Shown here one piece after another: positions 22,944 to 37,100 of a stretch of DNA of 64,000 nucleotides. Below the pieces are notes generated by a model. The model was not told where the DNA came from, ran no database searches, and saw only the letters and a list, made by a program, of their open reading frames with translations. The stretch's first letter is position 1, and each line of letters starts with the position of its first letter. The translations under genes and the position numbers were made by a program. The DNA is taken from assembly GCA_003254925.1 (NCBI GenBank), contig QANZ01034339.1:66790-130789 (forward strand). The letters run 5' to 3'. This DNA comes from Chamaecrista fasciculata. Its lineage: Eukaryota; Streptophyta; Magnoliopsida; Fabales; Fabaceae.

Positions 22944-23105
22944 TTAGGGATCTATTAGGCCACCTTTTATATTGGGCTTTACCCATATATTCAACCCATT
23001 AATGTTGTCCCAATCTCTCTGGATTGGGTTGCAACTTGCAAATCCACATGTTAGAAAAAAGAAAAACCAAACAGAAAAAAATACGTGTAGTCACTGGTTT
23101 TTTTT

Positions 23106-23615
23106 GGTAAATTATATTTTGGTACTCTGTTTTATAGATCGGTTTCTCTTTGGTACCTTATTTTTTCAAAAGTGACATTTTGGTATCCTGTTCTTTACAA
23201 CCGTTAACACTTTTGTACCCAAATTTTTATTTTCTGTTAAGTTTTGACGATGAAGTCGCATACTTGACCATCGCCACGTGCACAGTAAAACACACTCAAA
23301 TGTCTATTCTCCTCTCATTTTACACAATTCAACGCTAAAACACTAAAAAATCGTAAAAAACACTGAGATTCAAAAGTGAGATGATTTTAGAATGTTTTAC
23401 TGTTTGAATCGTGAAAAATGAAGATTTTGGTGTTTCTACTGTACATGTGATGTGATGGTCACGTGCGACTTTGTCATCAAAACTTAATAGAAAAATAAAT
23501 TTAGATACCAAAGTGCTAATAGTGCAAAGAACATGATATAAAAGTGTCACTTTTAAAAGAACATAGTACCAAAGTGAAAACAGTCTATAAAACAGAATAC
23601 CAAATATAATTTAAC
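23106..23615. mobile_element. Foldback MITE, 'ctttggtacc' family
   Basis: The left end GGTAAATTATATTTTGGTAC is mirrored by TACCAAATATAATTTAAC on the right. The flanking 9 bp are GTTTTTTTT and ATTTTTTTT, so the duplication is weakly informative. The arms carry GTGACCATCGCCACGTG-type text in both orientations. Confidence 0.65.
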
Positions 23616-23767
23616 ATTTTTTTTAACAAGATGTAATTAGTAGTTTGCATTAACAGCAATTGGTCCTTCATCCATGTTTAGAAAAACAGAAAGACTTCCT
23701 TATTTCAATGAGAATTGAGAAAGGATCAAATGTAAAATTTCGTGAAGTTTGAAAGATAAGAAGACAA

Positions 23768-24480
23768 CCAATTTGGATCTTCTATGGTGTAGGCATGGTT
23801 GTCAAAATCGTGAGTTAAATCGTAAAATCGAGATTTTACTTACTAAAATCTTGTTAAATTGTAGCCAAAATCGCAAATTTCTAAAATTGAGTCAAACTCG
23901 GGTAAAATCGGTAAAATCGCACGATTTTAAGATTTAAAATTAGATTTTGACAACTAGGACTCTTTGCACAAAAAAATGTATAAAAATTCAAATTAACAAA
24001 GTTTTTCAATAATAATATTTTCATACTCTTCTCCATCATCATCCTCTTTGTCTATCATATTTTCTATCATCATCTTTCCTTATCGTCATCTTCATCATCA
24101 CTATCAGCAAAATTAATGTATATTTCAATTTTTATGTTAAGTTATATTGTTAATTTGCTTCAATGACATTAATATTAGACATTTAGACGTACTTTGATTA
24201 ATGAGAGTTTAATTTGAGAGAGTTATGAAGTTTTTGATGTATTTAATTAACTAGTGAAAGACATATTATCTTAAAAAAATTATTATTTGTATTTAGGTAA
24301 ACTCTTACGATTTTACGATTCGAGTTTACGATCTAATTTTACACCCCCTTTTCGATTTTACTTAAACTCCCGATTTTGACAACTTTGGGTGTAAGTGTAG
24401 TGTTGAGAGAAAAAGAAACAAGTCCACTTTCTCTCTCAGCACTACACCCTTAAAGTATTATAGAAGATCCAAATTGGAAA
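23768..24480. mobile_element. Outer inverted-repeat element carrying a nested hAT MITE
   Basis: CCAATTTGGATCTTCTATGG at the left (23768) is mirrored by TAGAAGATCCAAATTGG at the right (about 24464). TGTAGTG..GCACTACAC text lies just inside the right end. The nested element occupies 23794-24387. Confidence 0.6.
23794..24387. mobile_element. hAT-type MITE (594 bp)
   Basis: The ends are CATGGTTGTCAAAATCG and CGATTTTGACAACTTTG. The flanking 8 bp are GGTGTAGG and GGTGTAAG, 7 of 8. The arms are rich in AAAATCG words in opposite orientations. Confidence 0.7.
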
Positions 24481-25189
24481 ATAACCTAGAGTTATAATGT
24501 AAAATTTTGTATTTAATTATTTTATAGAAATTTGTTTCATACCTCTTTAAACTTTAACTTAAATGTTATTTTAGAGTTCAGACAAATTTTTTCCCTTAGG
24601 CCAAAATTTATTTTTTTCCCTATCAAAGTGAAACCGTAGGGGATCCGAATGTGAATGTGTCAAACACAGAAAAGGAAATGGAATCAAACAAAAATGAAAT
24701 ATAATAAATTAATAATTTGGTGTAAAATACTAGAAATTTAAATAAGTCAAAGATAAAATTATAATATTTAATGTTTAAGATATATAATTACATAAAATTT
24801 AATTATTTATTAATTAAAGTTCAATGATAAATTTAATATAATTTTAAATTTTGTTAATATTATATGATAAAAAAATTATAATTATATTTTTTAAAAATTA
24901 AATTTTGTAATTTTAACTTTTTAATTTAGTTATTAAAATTGAAAAATTTACCAGATTTTAAAGATTGAATTATTTATTCTTAATTAAGAGAATAATAATA
25001 TTAGAGAATGAATTACATTAACTTTTTAATACTTAAAATTCTTACATGTAATTCTGACAGCAAAAATAATCCTAAAAAAGGCCAAGCTGCATGAAAGATT
25101 ATTCTTGTCGATAAGAAAACAAATTTAAGTAAGAAACATCTCTGTAGCATACTAGGTTACTAGCATTATATTAAATATTAAAAGATTAA
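24481..25189. other. AT-rich sequence, no gene seen
   Basis: Very AT-rich (especially 24700-25020). No supported feature. Confidence 0.55.
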
Positions 25190-25730
25190 ATACTCATTTT
25201 GGTCCTAAATATATGTCCTAATGTTCATTTTGGTCCATTACGTTTCAAAATGTTCAAATTGGTCTTAAATGTTTGCAAAATGTTTCATTTTTGTCCCAAC
25301 TATTGAATATGGCTTGTTTCAAGTTCAAACATGATGAGTTTAGAGCTAGTATTCTTCTCGAAGAGTATTTTCTTTGTCTAGTTTGAGCCGTCAGCAAACG
25401 AGGTCAAATTAGTCCTAAAAGTAAACCTCTTGTTTCATGGTCAAACCAGCAAAGTTGATCATATCTCTCTCGTTTCAAATTCAAATGCAACGAATTCAGA
25501 GTTACGAGTTTCTGTTAACAAGTGCTTTGAACTTGAAATGAGAGACGAGAGAAATATGACCAAATTCAATCATTTGGGATCAAAATGAAACATTTTACCA
25601 ATATTTAGGACCAAAATGAATCATTTTTCCAACATTTAGGACTAATTTCAACATTTTGAAATATAATGAACCAAAATGAACATTAAGGCGTACATTTAGG
25701 ACCAAAATAACCATTTGACCATATTAAAAA
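25190..25730. mobile_element. Foldback MITE, 'aaaatgaac/ttcattttggtcc' family
   Basis: CTCATTTTGGTCCTAAATAT on the left is mirrored by ATTTAGGACCAAAATAACC on the right. The interior contains TCAAGTTCAAAC..GATGAGTTTAGAG text, in opposite orientation on the right. A related copy is at 36140-36955. Confidence 0.6.
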
Positions 25731-25769
25731 AGTAATTTTTGAATTAACGTAAACAACTAACTTTAATAA

Positions 25770-26300
25770 AAGGCTAAAGCCCAAATCTGGTCCCATATCT
25801 TTTGCTCAATTTCTAAGTTAGTCTCATATCTTTTTTTAGTTGCACTATGGAACTCATATCTTTGGATCAAGTCTCATATATCTTTTTGTTGTACATTTGT
25901 TGGTCTCATATATCTAAGTCAAGCGCAGAATTTGTTCCATAAATTTGGGTCAGATGAAAAAATAGTCTCATGGTTTTGGATAAGGTCTCATATCTTTAGG
26001 TGAAATAGAACCAAAAGATTCCAAACTACAAGAAAATCTCAGAGTTTTGGATAGCTCGGAGAATTCTTTGAAAAGCCTGGGTAGTAGGTATCATACCGTG
26101 TCCCCAATTGAGAAATTTCTTCTAGACAATGGCGTGAAATGTTTTACAAAGATATGAGACTAATTCTCTGACTTGACCAAAAGATACGAGACCAAATTAA
26201 GACATTTTGCAAAGATATGAGACCAAACATGCAACAATGAAAGATAAAGGACCAAATTAAAAACTGAGGAAAAGATATAAGAGTAAATTTACCAATAAAG
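25770..26300. mobile_element. Foldback MITE, 'ggtcccatatcttttg' family
   Basis: GGCTAAAGCCCAAATCTGGT and the repeated GGTCTCATATCTTT text on the left are mirrored by AAAGATATGAGACCAA text on the right. A non-palindromic segment (about 26040-26140) lies inside. The ends are approximate. It ends about 100 bp upstream of the malonyl-CoA decarboxylase start codon. Confidence 0.5.
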
Positions 26301-26400
26301 AAAATAGGGAAAGGTTGTTTCGGAAAAATGACGTGAGAGCTACGAGAACACTCAAAAGTGAAAGCTCGATTCTACCGGAAATTCGATTTCCTCCATTAAA

Positions 26401-29400
26401 ATGAACAAGAAAGCTTTAGCCATCCTTATGCGCGCCAGAATGAGACCTAACAATCCTTCCTCTCTTTCTCTCTCTCCTTTCGCTGTAAGTTCTCTCTCTC
26501 TTCTCATTTCGAATCGTGTTCGCTTTCGAGTTTCGAGCCTTCAATTCGAATGCGGCCTTTAATTCCGTTGATTTCCGTCCAGTTTTTACTGTGTGTGCGT
26601 GTTCTGGTTCTAATTTATTGTTTCTGTTCATAAATTCGCTTTGATTTGGTTCTTTTTGTACTAATGAGGTGCATTTGAATTCGTATTCCTTGTAATTGAT
26701 GAGGAACAGAAGGAGATGAATCAAATACAGCAGAATTCTCAGGAAAATCGATCCACCGGCCATTCGGTGCAACGTGTTTCGGAAGAAGGAGATAGAATGC
26801 CTAATAATGTTGTTGGCAACACTGAGAGGTTCTTAATTTGTATATCTGCTTTAATTTTTTTTTTTAAAATATATATTTTGTAATGCTTTTAATACTCATT
26901 TGTTCCTGTGATTCCTTCTTGTATTGGCAGAGAATTCGAGCTTGTACGTGCGTCAATGCACTCCGCGATCTCTATGAACAAAACGGAAGTTTTAGATACT
27001 GTGCTTAATGATTTCTCAGAGGTATTGTTGGTTGTTATTTATTAGGAAAAACTTTAATTTAATTCGCAATTTATAATTGCTGTTTTAACTCTCACAAGCT
27101 GATAACAATTTATAGGGTTATTTCAGTCTTTCTTTTGAAAACCGACGGAAGTTACTGCTTGTGCTTGCCAGACAATATGATCTCAATAGAACACAAGTTT
27201 GTGAACTACTAAAACAGTATCTTGGACTTAAACTTCCTGGTGGTGAGATTTTGGTGAATTTATCTGTCAAGCTATTTGAATTATAGTTTATGAAACTACG
27301 CTCATAGAGATTTAATTCAATATTCTAAGTCTCAGGGGATAAAGTTCAAGGGAGTGGTTCTGAAGAAGAAGGCTTGTTTTCTTCTTTCTATCGCCTTGAG
27401 AGGAATTTGAGGCATGCACTTAAGCCAGTCTATGAAGTTCTTTTTGACCGTCTCAATACACACCCTGGAGGGTTGAAATTTTTATCCATTCTTCGAGCAG
27501 ATATCTTAACTATTCTAACGTAAGGTTATGATTCATGCAACATAAATTTTCACTTTTGACATTTTACTTGGAGGGGATGACAAGAATAGAATTGGAAAAA
27601 TAGCATAAATTACATTATTGTGGGCGGATTTAGTTTATTTTGCTGAGGATCTTCATCAAGGCTTGAGGTGATATAGTTGGAAGGGAGGTTAGAGAAACAT
27701 ATCGAAGAACGGTACTTCCCCTTTGAACATGTTGTTCTGGCTGATTGTTTACACACACACATGTATTAACGTCACCATAGATGATTAACATTGTAGCATA
27801 AGCTCCCAAAGAAACTGTATGTTGTCTGATTTATTTATCTTGCAATAACAGAAGTAGATATGAAAGTATTTTGTTATTGATATTACTATCTTTATAATTC
27901 AGTAGATTCAGTCTTATTGAGTTTATAGTGATTGTCCTATAAGCCTTTGCACAGGCTTCTAGCGACGAGGTCCTTAAATGAAATGAATTTTGAGATGGCA
28001 TTTAGTACATGCAATACATTACTTGCTTCCTGGGGAAAAGATGGGATAAAAACTTGGCAAGACAAAAGTTTAACTTTTCCTAAAATTTAGATATGATAAT
28101 TTGGTTATTCAATTATACAGGGAGGAGAATATTGCATCCTTGAGAGCTTTGGATTCTTATTTAAAGGAAAAATTGAGCACCTGGCTAAGTCCGGCTGCCT
28201 TAGAGCTTCACCAAATTACCTGGGACTATCCTGCTTCTCTGCTGGAGAAAATTGTTGCTTATGAGGTACTTCTCTTACTGGTTCCTTACATTCCGTTTGA
28301 TGTTTCTCTTGTCTTCCTTTTTATGCATAATCTTCAATATTGTTTGTAGGCTGTGCACCCTATTAGCAACCTTCTAGATCTTAAGAGAAGGCTGGGAGTT
28401 GGCCGTCGTTGTTTTGGATATTTACATCCAGCAATTCCTGGTTTGTGATTTTCTTAACTCTTGGTTACTTAAAGATGTTCTCTGCTCTTGGCATTAGTAT
28501 TGAATCCATTTAATGCATTTTTGTTTGGAGTTTTTCAAATTAAGCTTTCCATACTATTAGACAGATGAATTTCCATAAATGTAATCTGATGGCACCTTTT
28601 TAAAATGGATATATATATGATGTATTGCAATTGTATCCAAGCTGATATCCTTTTTTTTTTTTTCTTAAAAAAAGCCCTTAAACTTATCTGCTCTTGCATC
28701 TGCTTAGGAATTGGGTGACTGTCATCTATAGCTAATTAGTTACTAATTGAACATTAGTTAATATGAAACTGATCATTTAGATTGTCTGTATATTAACTTG
28801 TTTTGTTGTACACCTCTCATATGAAGTAATGTGGAGAATTGAATTTGGTGTCACTGCTCTGCTGCTCTTGTATACATGAATCTTATTGATTTTTACACTA
28901 CTTGACATGTTCTGCTATGTAATTTTATTTTCCCTCAGGGGAACCTCTAATTTTCATTGAAGTTGCACTACTGAAGAATGTGGCTCAGACTATACAGGTT
29001 AATTTTCTTTGGGTTTCACATAACCTTAGGCAGTGCATTTCTCTTCTTTCTGTGAAACATTTTTCAACGTTTCGCAGGAAGTTTTGTGGGATAGTCCTCC
29101 AATACCCGAAAGTGAGGCAACATGTGCATTGTTCTATTCCATTTCATCAACTCAGGTATGACATATGTTATACTGAACAAAGAACGCTTAGATATTGTAG
29201 AAATTATACTGTATACTATCATGGTGATGCTTATTTGGATCATTCTAATTGAAATGGCAGTTGTGCCTGGATTCTGGGGCTTTTTATCTCCCTGATATGT
29301 ATTGCTCTTCTGATTTATTTATTTATTTATTTTTTACTTTTCTTGTTATTTTCCAATTTATTTTACTTTTTGTGCCAAATATCTGTTTGTTTTTCTACTT

Positions 29401-32400
29401 ATACTGTATAGTTATACCACCATAAGTGTCCCCTGCCTCCCCTGACTCTTTAGAGAAATGAGAAGCATTGGAGATAGTCTTCCAAAGATTGATAATTTGC
29501 TTATGTATGGTGAATGGAAAATTCTGAAATTTTGCAGCCTGGCTTACAAGGGATCAACTTGGGAAAGTTTCTCATCAAACGTGTTATAACACTGGTGAAA
29601 CGAGATATGCCACATATCTCTGTAAGTATTTTACCAACTTCTTGAAGCTTTGAGTTTGAAGGTTGTGAAAAATTGAAGTTTCTTGCTTCATTGACTTTGT
29701 GAGTACATAGAATATAACATCATTACATCTTTGTTTTCACTTAAGTTCCATTAATTTTGGTTTTGACTTTTGATCATAATAGTATTGTCCTACATAGAAT
29801 ATAACATCTAGAACACTTTGTGTATTGGTCATCTTTTCTTGTTATTTCTCTTGAGTGAAATTTTTCACTTTAATTGTTTTTTTTTTCTTTTGAGAGTAAT
29901 GTGGTAACTTTTTACAAATATCTTTACCATAAATGATAAATGATGATGTCTAAAAGTGAAAGAAAAATATAAAACAGATTAACCAATGATTTTGACTGAG
30001 AAATCCACTAAATTCATGATGCCTGTGACTTCGTGATTGCATCTTTAATTTCTTGCCTTTTATATTTATTTTCGTCCAGTTCACCAAAACTGCAACGTCT
30101 AGGCTTGATGGCACTCGAGGGAATGCCACAACGGCACAATTTAAAGGATATCAGTTTTATTTTTATTTTTTCAACTGCTTTAAAATTGATTATATTGCTT
30201 TAGTTATCATAGATGATTGATAAATTTTAAAACTAATATACTTAAGTGCAAGAATAGTTGAACAGTGCCACATTCTGTGACAAACAAACATTTCGTACAT
30301 TGATTTTATTGTATATCCTAAACCATTCTTGTTACCTTGTGCATATTGCACCTATTGATTAATTCTTGTTTGCAGACATTTGCAACTCTCAGTCCCATTC
30401 CGGGATTCATGCAGTGGCTCCTATCCAAGTTGGCAGCATCCCAAACAATACTTGCTGAATCAGACATGTCACAACAGGTTGAGGGATGCAGTTCCACTTC
30501 CACTTTCTGGGAGAACATACTTAAACCGGAAGAAGAAAAGGCACTTATGAGTATATCAGAGTAAGCTACATACTACAATATAATCATTTTCATTCCAAGG
30601 ATTAAATTGGTTAAAATTGAAGAATAATATCCTTGAAGAATACTTTATAACTTTTTTGTTGTATTTATTTGGATACAATGCACTGCCCTATTTAGAAGTG
30701 GAAATGGGAAGTCAAATTTATATGATGACTAAATTGAAGAGCGCCCTATTCCTTGTCTGTTAATAACTTAATACTCATTATGGTTTTTCCTTTCTTGACA
30801 CCTGGTATTAAGGTTAAGAAATTCTATAACTAGCAGTAGTGCATTCAAAATTCTTCGTATGCCTGAGTTATTAGGAATGATTGAATGATGATTATTGTTA
30901 GTGGCACACCACATTAACTTATATTAGCTACTGTTATATGTCCCTCGTTTTACGGTTTTCTGCCTAAGTTAATATCTACGGGTTGCAGAGACATCGTCAC
31001 GGGTAAAAATGGAATGGAAGTGATGTTCAACTTGCTTACTTATACAGACCACAAGTGGGCCCAATCACCAGAACTGCTGTCTGTATTAAAAGCTCCTCTG
31101 ATGCGATTATGCACCAGGTATTGCCAACAAATTACAGGCAATAAAACAAAAAATGAGCATATTAGAAATTACTTTTATTGCTCTGTTGCATTGATATATC
31201 TGTATGTGTGTGTATATAAATATTAAAGAATAAATGTTAAATGTTGCATAGCTTGCCTAGCTTGCATTAAAGTGATGTAATTGCAAATAATGTATATACT
31301 CTTTTCGTATTATAGATACCTTCTGCAAGAGAAGAAAAGAGGAAAAGCTTTAGACTCAGTAGCAAATTTTCACTTGCAAAATGGAGCGGTATGTCATACA
31401 ACCGTAATGAACAGTCTATCAACTTCTCAGTTCTGGCAATGCAATTTTCTTTTGAATTAGAGTAGTTTCCTCTTACTGTGATGTCTTTTGACAACTTTGA
31501 TGGTCTTTTCACTGCAGAACTAATATGGGGATATTTTCTTACTGGCATTTGTTTCTTGTCATAATTTATTTAAGATAGGCGATCTACTTATGAAAGCAAT
31601 CTCTACCCCAGCTTAATATATATATATATATATATATATGAACTCTTGACCATTTGACTGTATCATGGAAAGGACTTTTTCAATTTAAAAATGCTGAAAA
31701 TGAAGGCCCATAAATAATTTTATTATTTGATCTCTATCAGCATGAATAACCTTTTGCTTGTCAATTTGGAATAGATGATGGAGAGAATAAACTGGATGGC
31801 TGATCGATCAGAAAAAGGTTTGTCTCAAAGTGGAGGCATTATGGTGAACTATGTTTACAGGTAATCCTTACTCGGAAAAAATCACTAATTTATATAACAT
31901 GTCAGTTAACTCAGTGTCTTGTTGATTAAATTACATAAATCGTGAACTTTGGATAAAAGATTACCAATAAAAGAAGTGTGATTGTTATTTGGCAAAAGCA
32001 TCCTATTCGTTCCCAAACTTTACATCAATTTTCAATTTCATCCCCAATGTTTGTTTAAGGTGAATTATGTCTCCAAAGTTTGACATTTTGGTTGATTTTT
32101 ATCCTTTGTTATTTTTAAGTTCTTTGGGGGTATTGACACCACATATCCATTTGGATGAATTTGAATAAGATGAGTTGATGTGCAATTTCCTTCACAGAAT
32201 TGGAAGTATTATTGACAAGTGACAATATTAAGTTCTTTGGACACTAATTGCAGGCTGGAGCACATAGATGAATTCGCACATTCATATTTCAGCACTGGTG
32301 ACATACATGCTTCTAGTGATCTCCGTTGTTCTATTGAGGTAATGGCTTTGTTGAACGTTGATTCATATTTGATGCAAGTTCAATATGTTTTCACACATAA

Positions 32401-32557
32401 GCATGTGTGAATTTGTTTGGAGATATCACATTTAAGGCAGGTCCTTAGCACCTTACTACTCTACTATCAAATTTTCCTTATTATTATGTCATTATTGTCA
32501 TTACTATTTTACCTCCTTAAATTCCTTTGCTGTCATTTGCAGCCACGACAGTCATGA
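26401..32557 (+). CDS. MCD: Malonyl-CoA decarboxylase, 16 coding exons
   Basis: Converts malonyl-CoA to acetyl-CoA and CO2. Exons read by eye: 26401-26484, 26710-26828, 26931-27021, 27116-27242, 27336-27519, 28121-28265, 28350-28440, 28939-28997, 29078-29155, 29538-29621, 30376-30560, 30989-31117, 31316-31388, 31775-31860, 32254-32338, 32543-32557. All junctions are GT-AG, phase is kept throughout, and the sum is 544 codons. Residues 1-28 are Arg/Lys-containing and lack acidic residues, compatible with a mitochondrial presequence. Residues about 70-265 form the helical N-terminal domain (RRKLLLVLARQYD, LKFLSILRADILT). The catalytic GNAT-like domain follows: GEPLIFIEVALLKNVAQTIQ, FYSISSTQPGLQGINLGKFL, FATLSPIPGFMQWLL, then FHLQNGA with His478 and RINWMADRSEKGLSQSGGIM. 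The C-terminus, CSIEPRQS, is not a peroxisomal PTS1 signal. The last exon is only 15 nt, so the C-terminus is the least certain part. Family identity is secure; localisation is inference. Confidence 0.93.
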
Positions 32558-34154
32558 AGTGATAAGAAATTTTGATGTCTGCTTGTACAGAGGATGACTG
32601 GAAAGTTCTATTACAAGCATGGGTTCATTGCATACAACTCTCGATTATGAGGAAGCTTGATTCTAGTTAATTTTGGTGACAACTGTTCAGAGAATAATAG
32701 GCAGCTAATCACTATGTAATCCGAAGCTTTCGGTAATGCATTATATGACAGTGGGAAAAAGAAGCTAAAATTGGCTTGTTTGTTATCCACGTAATGAAGA
32801 ATTATACCATTAATGGAAGGCACATAGAAGAACTGTCTACGGCAGTGTTCATGCTTGGTAAATCACAAGATATCTATTTGATGTATAATGGTCAAAGCTT
32901 TGTAAAGAATTACACCTCAGCTTCTCTATTTGACTTGGAATATAAGAAGTTTATGCCTGTAATAAATAATTGTAATTGTAGATTTCACACATATTCCCAT
33001 TTCAGCATCTTTTATGCAGGCAGGTTGTCTAGGTTCTTCAAGTATAAAATCTTTTTCATACACACTGTTCAGTTCGAACCTAGGACATCATACTTAAAAA
33101 ATCTAATTATTTATCAATTGTGCTGGACTTTATTGTTGTTGTACAATATAATTTCTTACAGTACTAGATCTGACTAGATATCAAGCCAAACCATTTATAT
33201 AATCTATTGTTTCTGTTACAGGTTTGTATGAGCCATATATCTGAGTTTTTTTCCTGTTTTTTTTCCAGTACGTACAGTAATGACATGTTCCTACATACAT
33301 GCAGAGAGAGATAGCATAAAGGAGCTAGTGGAATGCAAAAAGAGCAGAACCAGTAATTAACCAGTTTCTGCAGGACTTGTTTCCGAGATATATTCCCTCA
33401 TAAGCCTCGTGTTTCCTTCACTGACCATCTGCAAGACACAAGGGGTAGAAACCAAAAACATTCATAACAGGTAACTGAATGGATACTCCCCAAACATAGA
33501 TTCTTTGGAGTAAATATGATCCACAAAAAGAATTATAGTAATTTGAACCAATCATGGATGAATATATATATATATATATATATGCATATCTATTTTGACA
33601 TGTTTATATATCTTTACATTGTTGGTTTGGTCTCTTAACCTTTTATATACTAGGTCTACTAAGAATTTCTCTCCCTAGTTTATAAAAGGTAAACAAATGA
33701 AATTAATCATGAAAAGATATACAAACATGTTGTAAATAGGTTTAACTAAAAAAAAAAATATTTACTGTATATTTGTTCATAAAAGGCTAAAATGTACAGA
33801 ATCTCCTTAAATATTAATCACTCTGCCAAATATCTCATAAACTTTGAAAAGTCATGAAGGATCTCGTGAATTTTTTATTTTGTTAAATTTTCATTCTAGA
33901 AAATCAAGTGTTTTTAATATAATTTTATGATTGCTGTTGTATTTTACATTGATCCAAAATGAAAAATAACTATTGTTATAATTAATAGTAAATAAACTAA
34001 AAATTTATTGATTCTTTCAATGAATCTTTTTAGAAGGACTATTTGCACAAAGTAAAAAATTCTGGGAGTTTTTTTGGCCACTTTTCAAAGTTTAGTGAAG
34101 TTGTATACATTTTAGCAAATATAGATAACAAATATTAGTCTAATCCTTGATTAA
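32558..34154. other. Convergent intergenic region between MCD and RbcX
   Basis: This holds the 3' regions of two tail-to-tail genes. A segment at about 33341-33471, bounded by an AG and a GTAACT, looks exon-like and could belong to an extended MCD 3' UTR, but no frame is conserved. A (TA)n run lies at 33563-33583. No other gene was seen. Confidence 0.5.
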
Positions 34155-37100
34155 TCAATTCTGTAAATTGGATGTAGCTAATTTTTCTTTTTCTTCAGCA
34201 AGATCAAAGTTTGCCAATAAATGTTGTAGGATTGAGAGAACCTTGATAGCTACGCGCTGTAAGTTGTCCCATTCAAAGTCTTGTTTGCAGTATGCTGATC
34301 TCACCTAAAATAATACACCAGTGTTATAATACACCATAGTGGTTAATCAGCTCTTAGTTTAAAAAATGACGGGAAAAAAAACCATAATATCAAAGTAATC
34401 CACTCACCTCCAGTATGCGTAAAGCTATTAGTTATTTGGGTACATGCCATAGTTGAACACAGTGTTAGTCTTTTCCACGGATTTCAATCACGAAAACACT
34501 ATAAAATCATAAACTAGAAAAGAAAATAAGATTGAAATTTGCAGTATTTGCTGATTGCAATTTGCACTTACCTAAGCTTTTATGTCTTGATGATTCTCTC
34601 ATCATGCTTGCGCAGAACTTGTCACCATCATTCAATGAGTGTCTACTCAAGAATTCCATTAAGTCTTCGTAAGCTTCACGATTATAGCTCTGCTCTGGGA
34701 AGTGGGAAATAAGCTTTGGAAGATGATATTGTTCATAAAATACAATGTATGGTTATAATTGATAAATAAATCAGGCTGACAAGATGACCATTTAACCGAT
34801 AAAAAAAACTATAATTGATCAAATCTGCGCACTAATTTAGATCCATGATGTAAATTATGATAACTACTTACATAGAGAAATAAGAAAAACTGTAACAGCA
34901 GGTAGTAATCCAGATTAAACTTAATTTTTAGTTCCTGAATTTGCCATAAAATTGCGATTTAGTTTATAGATATAGAAAACACGCATTTTGGTCTTCAATT
35001 CTTTTTTTTTTTAAAGGTCAACTATTTATTTCATGAAATGGATATTTTTAATATATAAAAACTAAATCATAAATTTGGCACAATGAGGAACTGAAAAATA
35101 AGTTTTCTCTAAATTTAAAGTATTCTAGATTTCTAGTCCACAAAATTGGAAAATTACATAACTGGAACTTGATTGTATTATTTCAACGCTAGATATGCAA
35201 CTAAGAAACTTGGACACTAGACATGACAATAAGAATGGAATAAGAAATTATCAAATGTGCCATAATCCCTAAAGGTAATAATAACACAGACAATATTATT
35301 TGCATTTCCTTCCCTAAAGGTAATATTTCCTTCCCTTTCTATTGTCATTGATTTAGCATGTATGGAATTGATCAAATTATGCATTGAAGTTTATGGGTCT
35401 CAAAAAAAAAAAAAAAAGACATAGACAATACTTTTGCTGAGTGTATATATAAGTAACGGTGATGCGTTTTGTCTTAACTCTTAACACTTCCAACACATGT
35501 TGGTTACAATACAAATACACGGCTTTCCTTTTTGAAGAGTCCATACACCATACATACTCTTGATACTTCATCTTACATGATATAATATTAGGGTAACTCT
35601 AAGATGTAAAGTTTGATTCTTGACATGGGATACAAATGATGATGTGATATAATTATAGCCATTGATAAAATTTAATGCTGAAAAATAATAAATTTTTTAA
35701 CCAATCACAACTGTGTATGGAGCCACACCACTACTTACATACAACTAACTTTTCCACGTGTCATTATTTTATTGGCTCATGACTCATTGCATCCCATGTC
35801 AAGAATCAAACTTTGCATTATAGACTTACCCATAATATTAATTTATAATCACAAATTAACAAATCCAGACAAAGTCATAAATATATTAAAGAAAGCTATG
35901 ATGATTGATGACAAGGTTTTTGGCGCCAAAGTAAAAAGTACGCAAAAGCTAATTTGTTATAATAAAGTGCCAAAACAAAAAACTTGTTAGTGATGATCAA
36001 AATAGTTATCGATTTTAAAATTTGATTTTGTGGGTCTGAGTTTAGTTTCGAGTTTAATGTTATGGAATTTGATTTGGATATGGAGGTATCCAACTTGTAC
36101 CCTATCTCTTCGAAGAGTTGGTTAGGGGATTTGGGCAGTTTTGAATTAATTTTTGGTCAAATATTTTAAATTGGTCAATAAATGTTGCTATTCATAATGG
36201 TCTCAAAGTACTAAGGTCATATTTTTTTCGTTTCAAATTTGAATGTGATAAATTCAGAGTTACGTGTTGCTTTTGATAAAAACTTTCTTTATCTAGTTAG
36301 AGCTGTCAGCAAACAAGATAAAATCAAGTCTAAAAACTGAGTTGCTCATTTCATAGTCAAACAAACGAGTTGTTTATATCTTTTTCATTTCAAGCTCGAA
36401 TACGATGAGTTTGGAGCAACGATTAATCTTCACAAATCCTTTTTTCACCCATTGAAATTGTTAGCAAATGAGATTAAATCGATCTCAAAAGTGAATTTGA
36501 GACCTATTTTTCATAATTTTTACATTTTGGTCCCAAACCTACTTTTGAGCTTAATTTCATCTCATTTGTTGACGTTCTCAATTGGACAGAAAAAGAAGTA
36601 AAGAACTTGTTGAGAGTAATTCGTAGTCCTAAATTTGTCACAATTAGACTTAAAACAAGAGCCATAGGAACAATTTTGCTTAGTTGATCATAAAACAAGC
36701 AGTTCTTGATATATTTGACCTCGTTTGTTGACAGCCTCAATTGGATAGAGAAAATAATCATAAAAAGTAATATAGCTTTGGACTCATCACATTCGAACTT
36801 GAAATGAGAAAGATATGACCACAATTAGTAGTTTGAGACCAAAATGAAACTAAATGGCAACACTTATGAGCAATTTGAACATTTTAAAACATTTAGGACC
36901 AACATGAACTTAAGTGCATATTTTTTAGGACTAATTTGAACATCTGACCTAATTTTTTAACTGAATCGCTCACATCGATCGATTTAAAGTAATTCTTAAC
37001 CAGACGGTTAAAAATAATTTGCTTAATCAAATTAATAAAATAGCAGTTTAAGTGGTTTTATCTGAACGATTTAGAATTTTATTTCTTATTATTTTATTAA

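Noticed and set aside
28980..29252. Frames of 80-90 codons in the MCD region
   Set aside because: They are exons read into introns, not separate genes.
33341..33471. Additional MCD coding exon
   Set aside because: The stop at 32555-32557 already closes the frame; the segment may be UTR but has no conserved coding.
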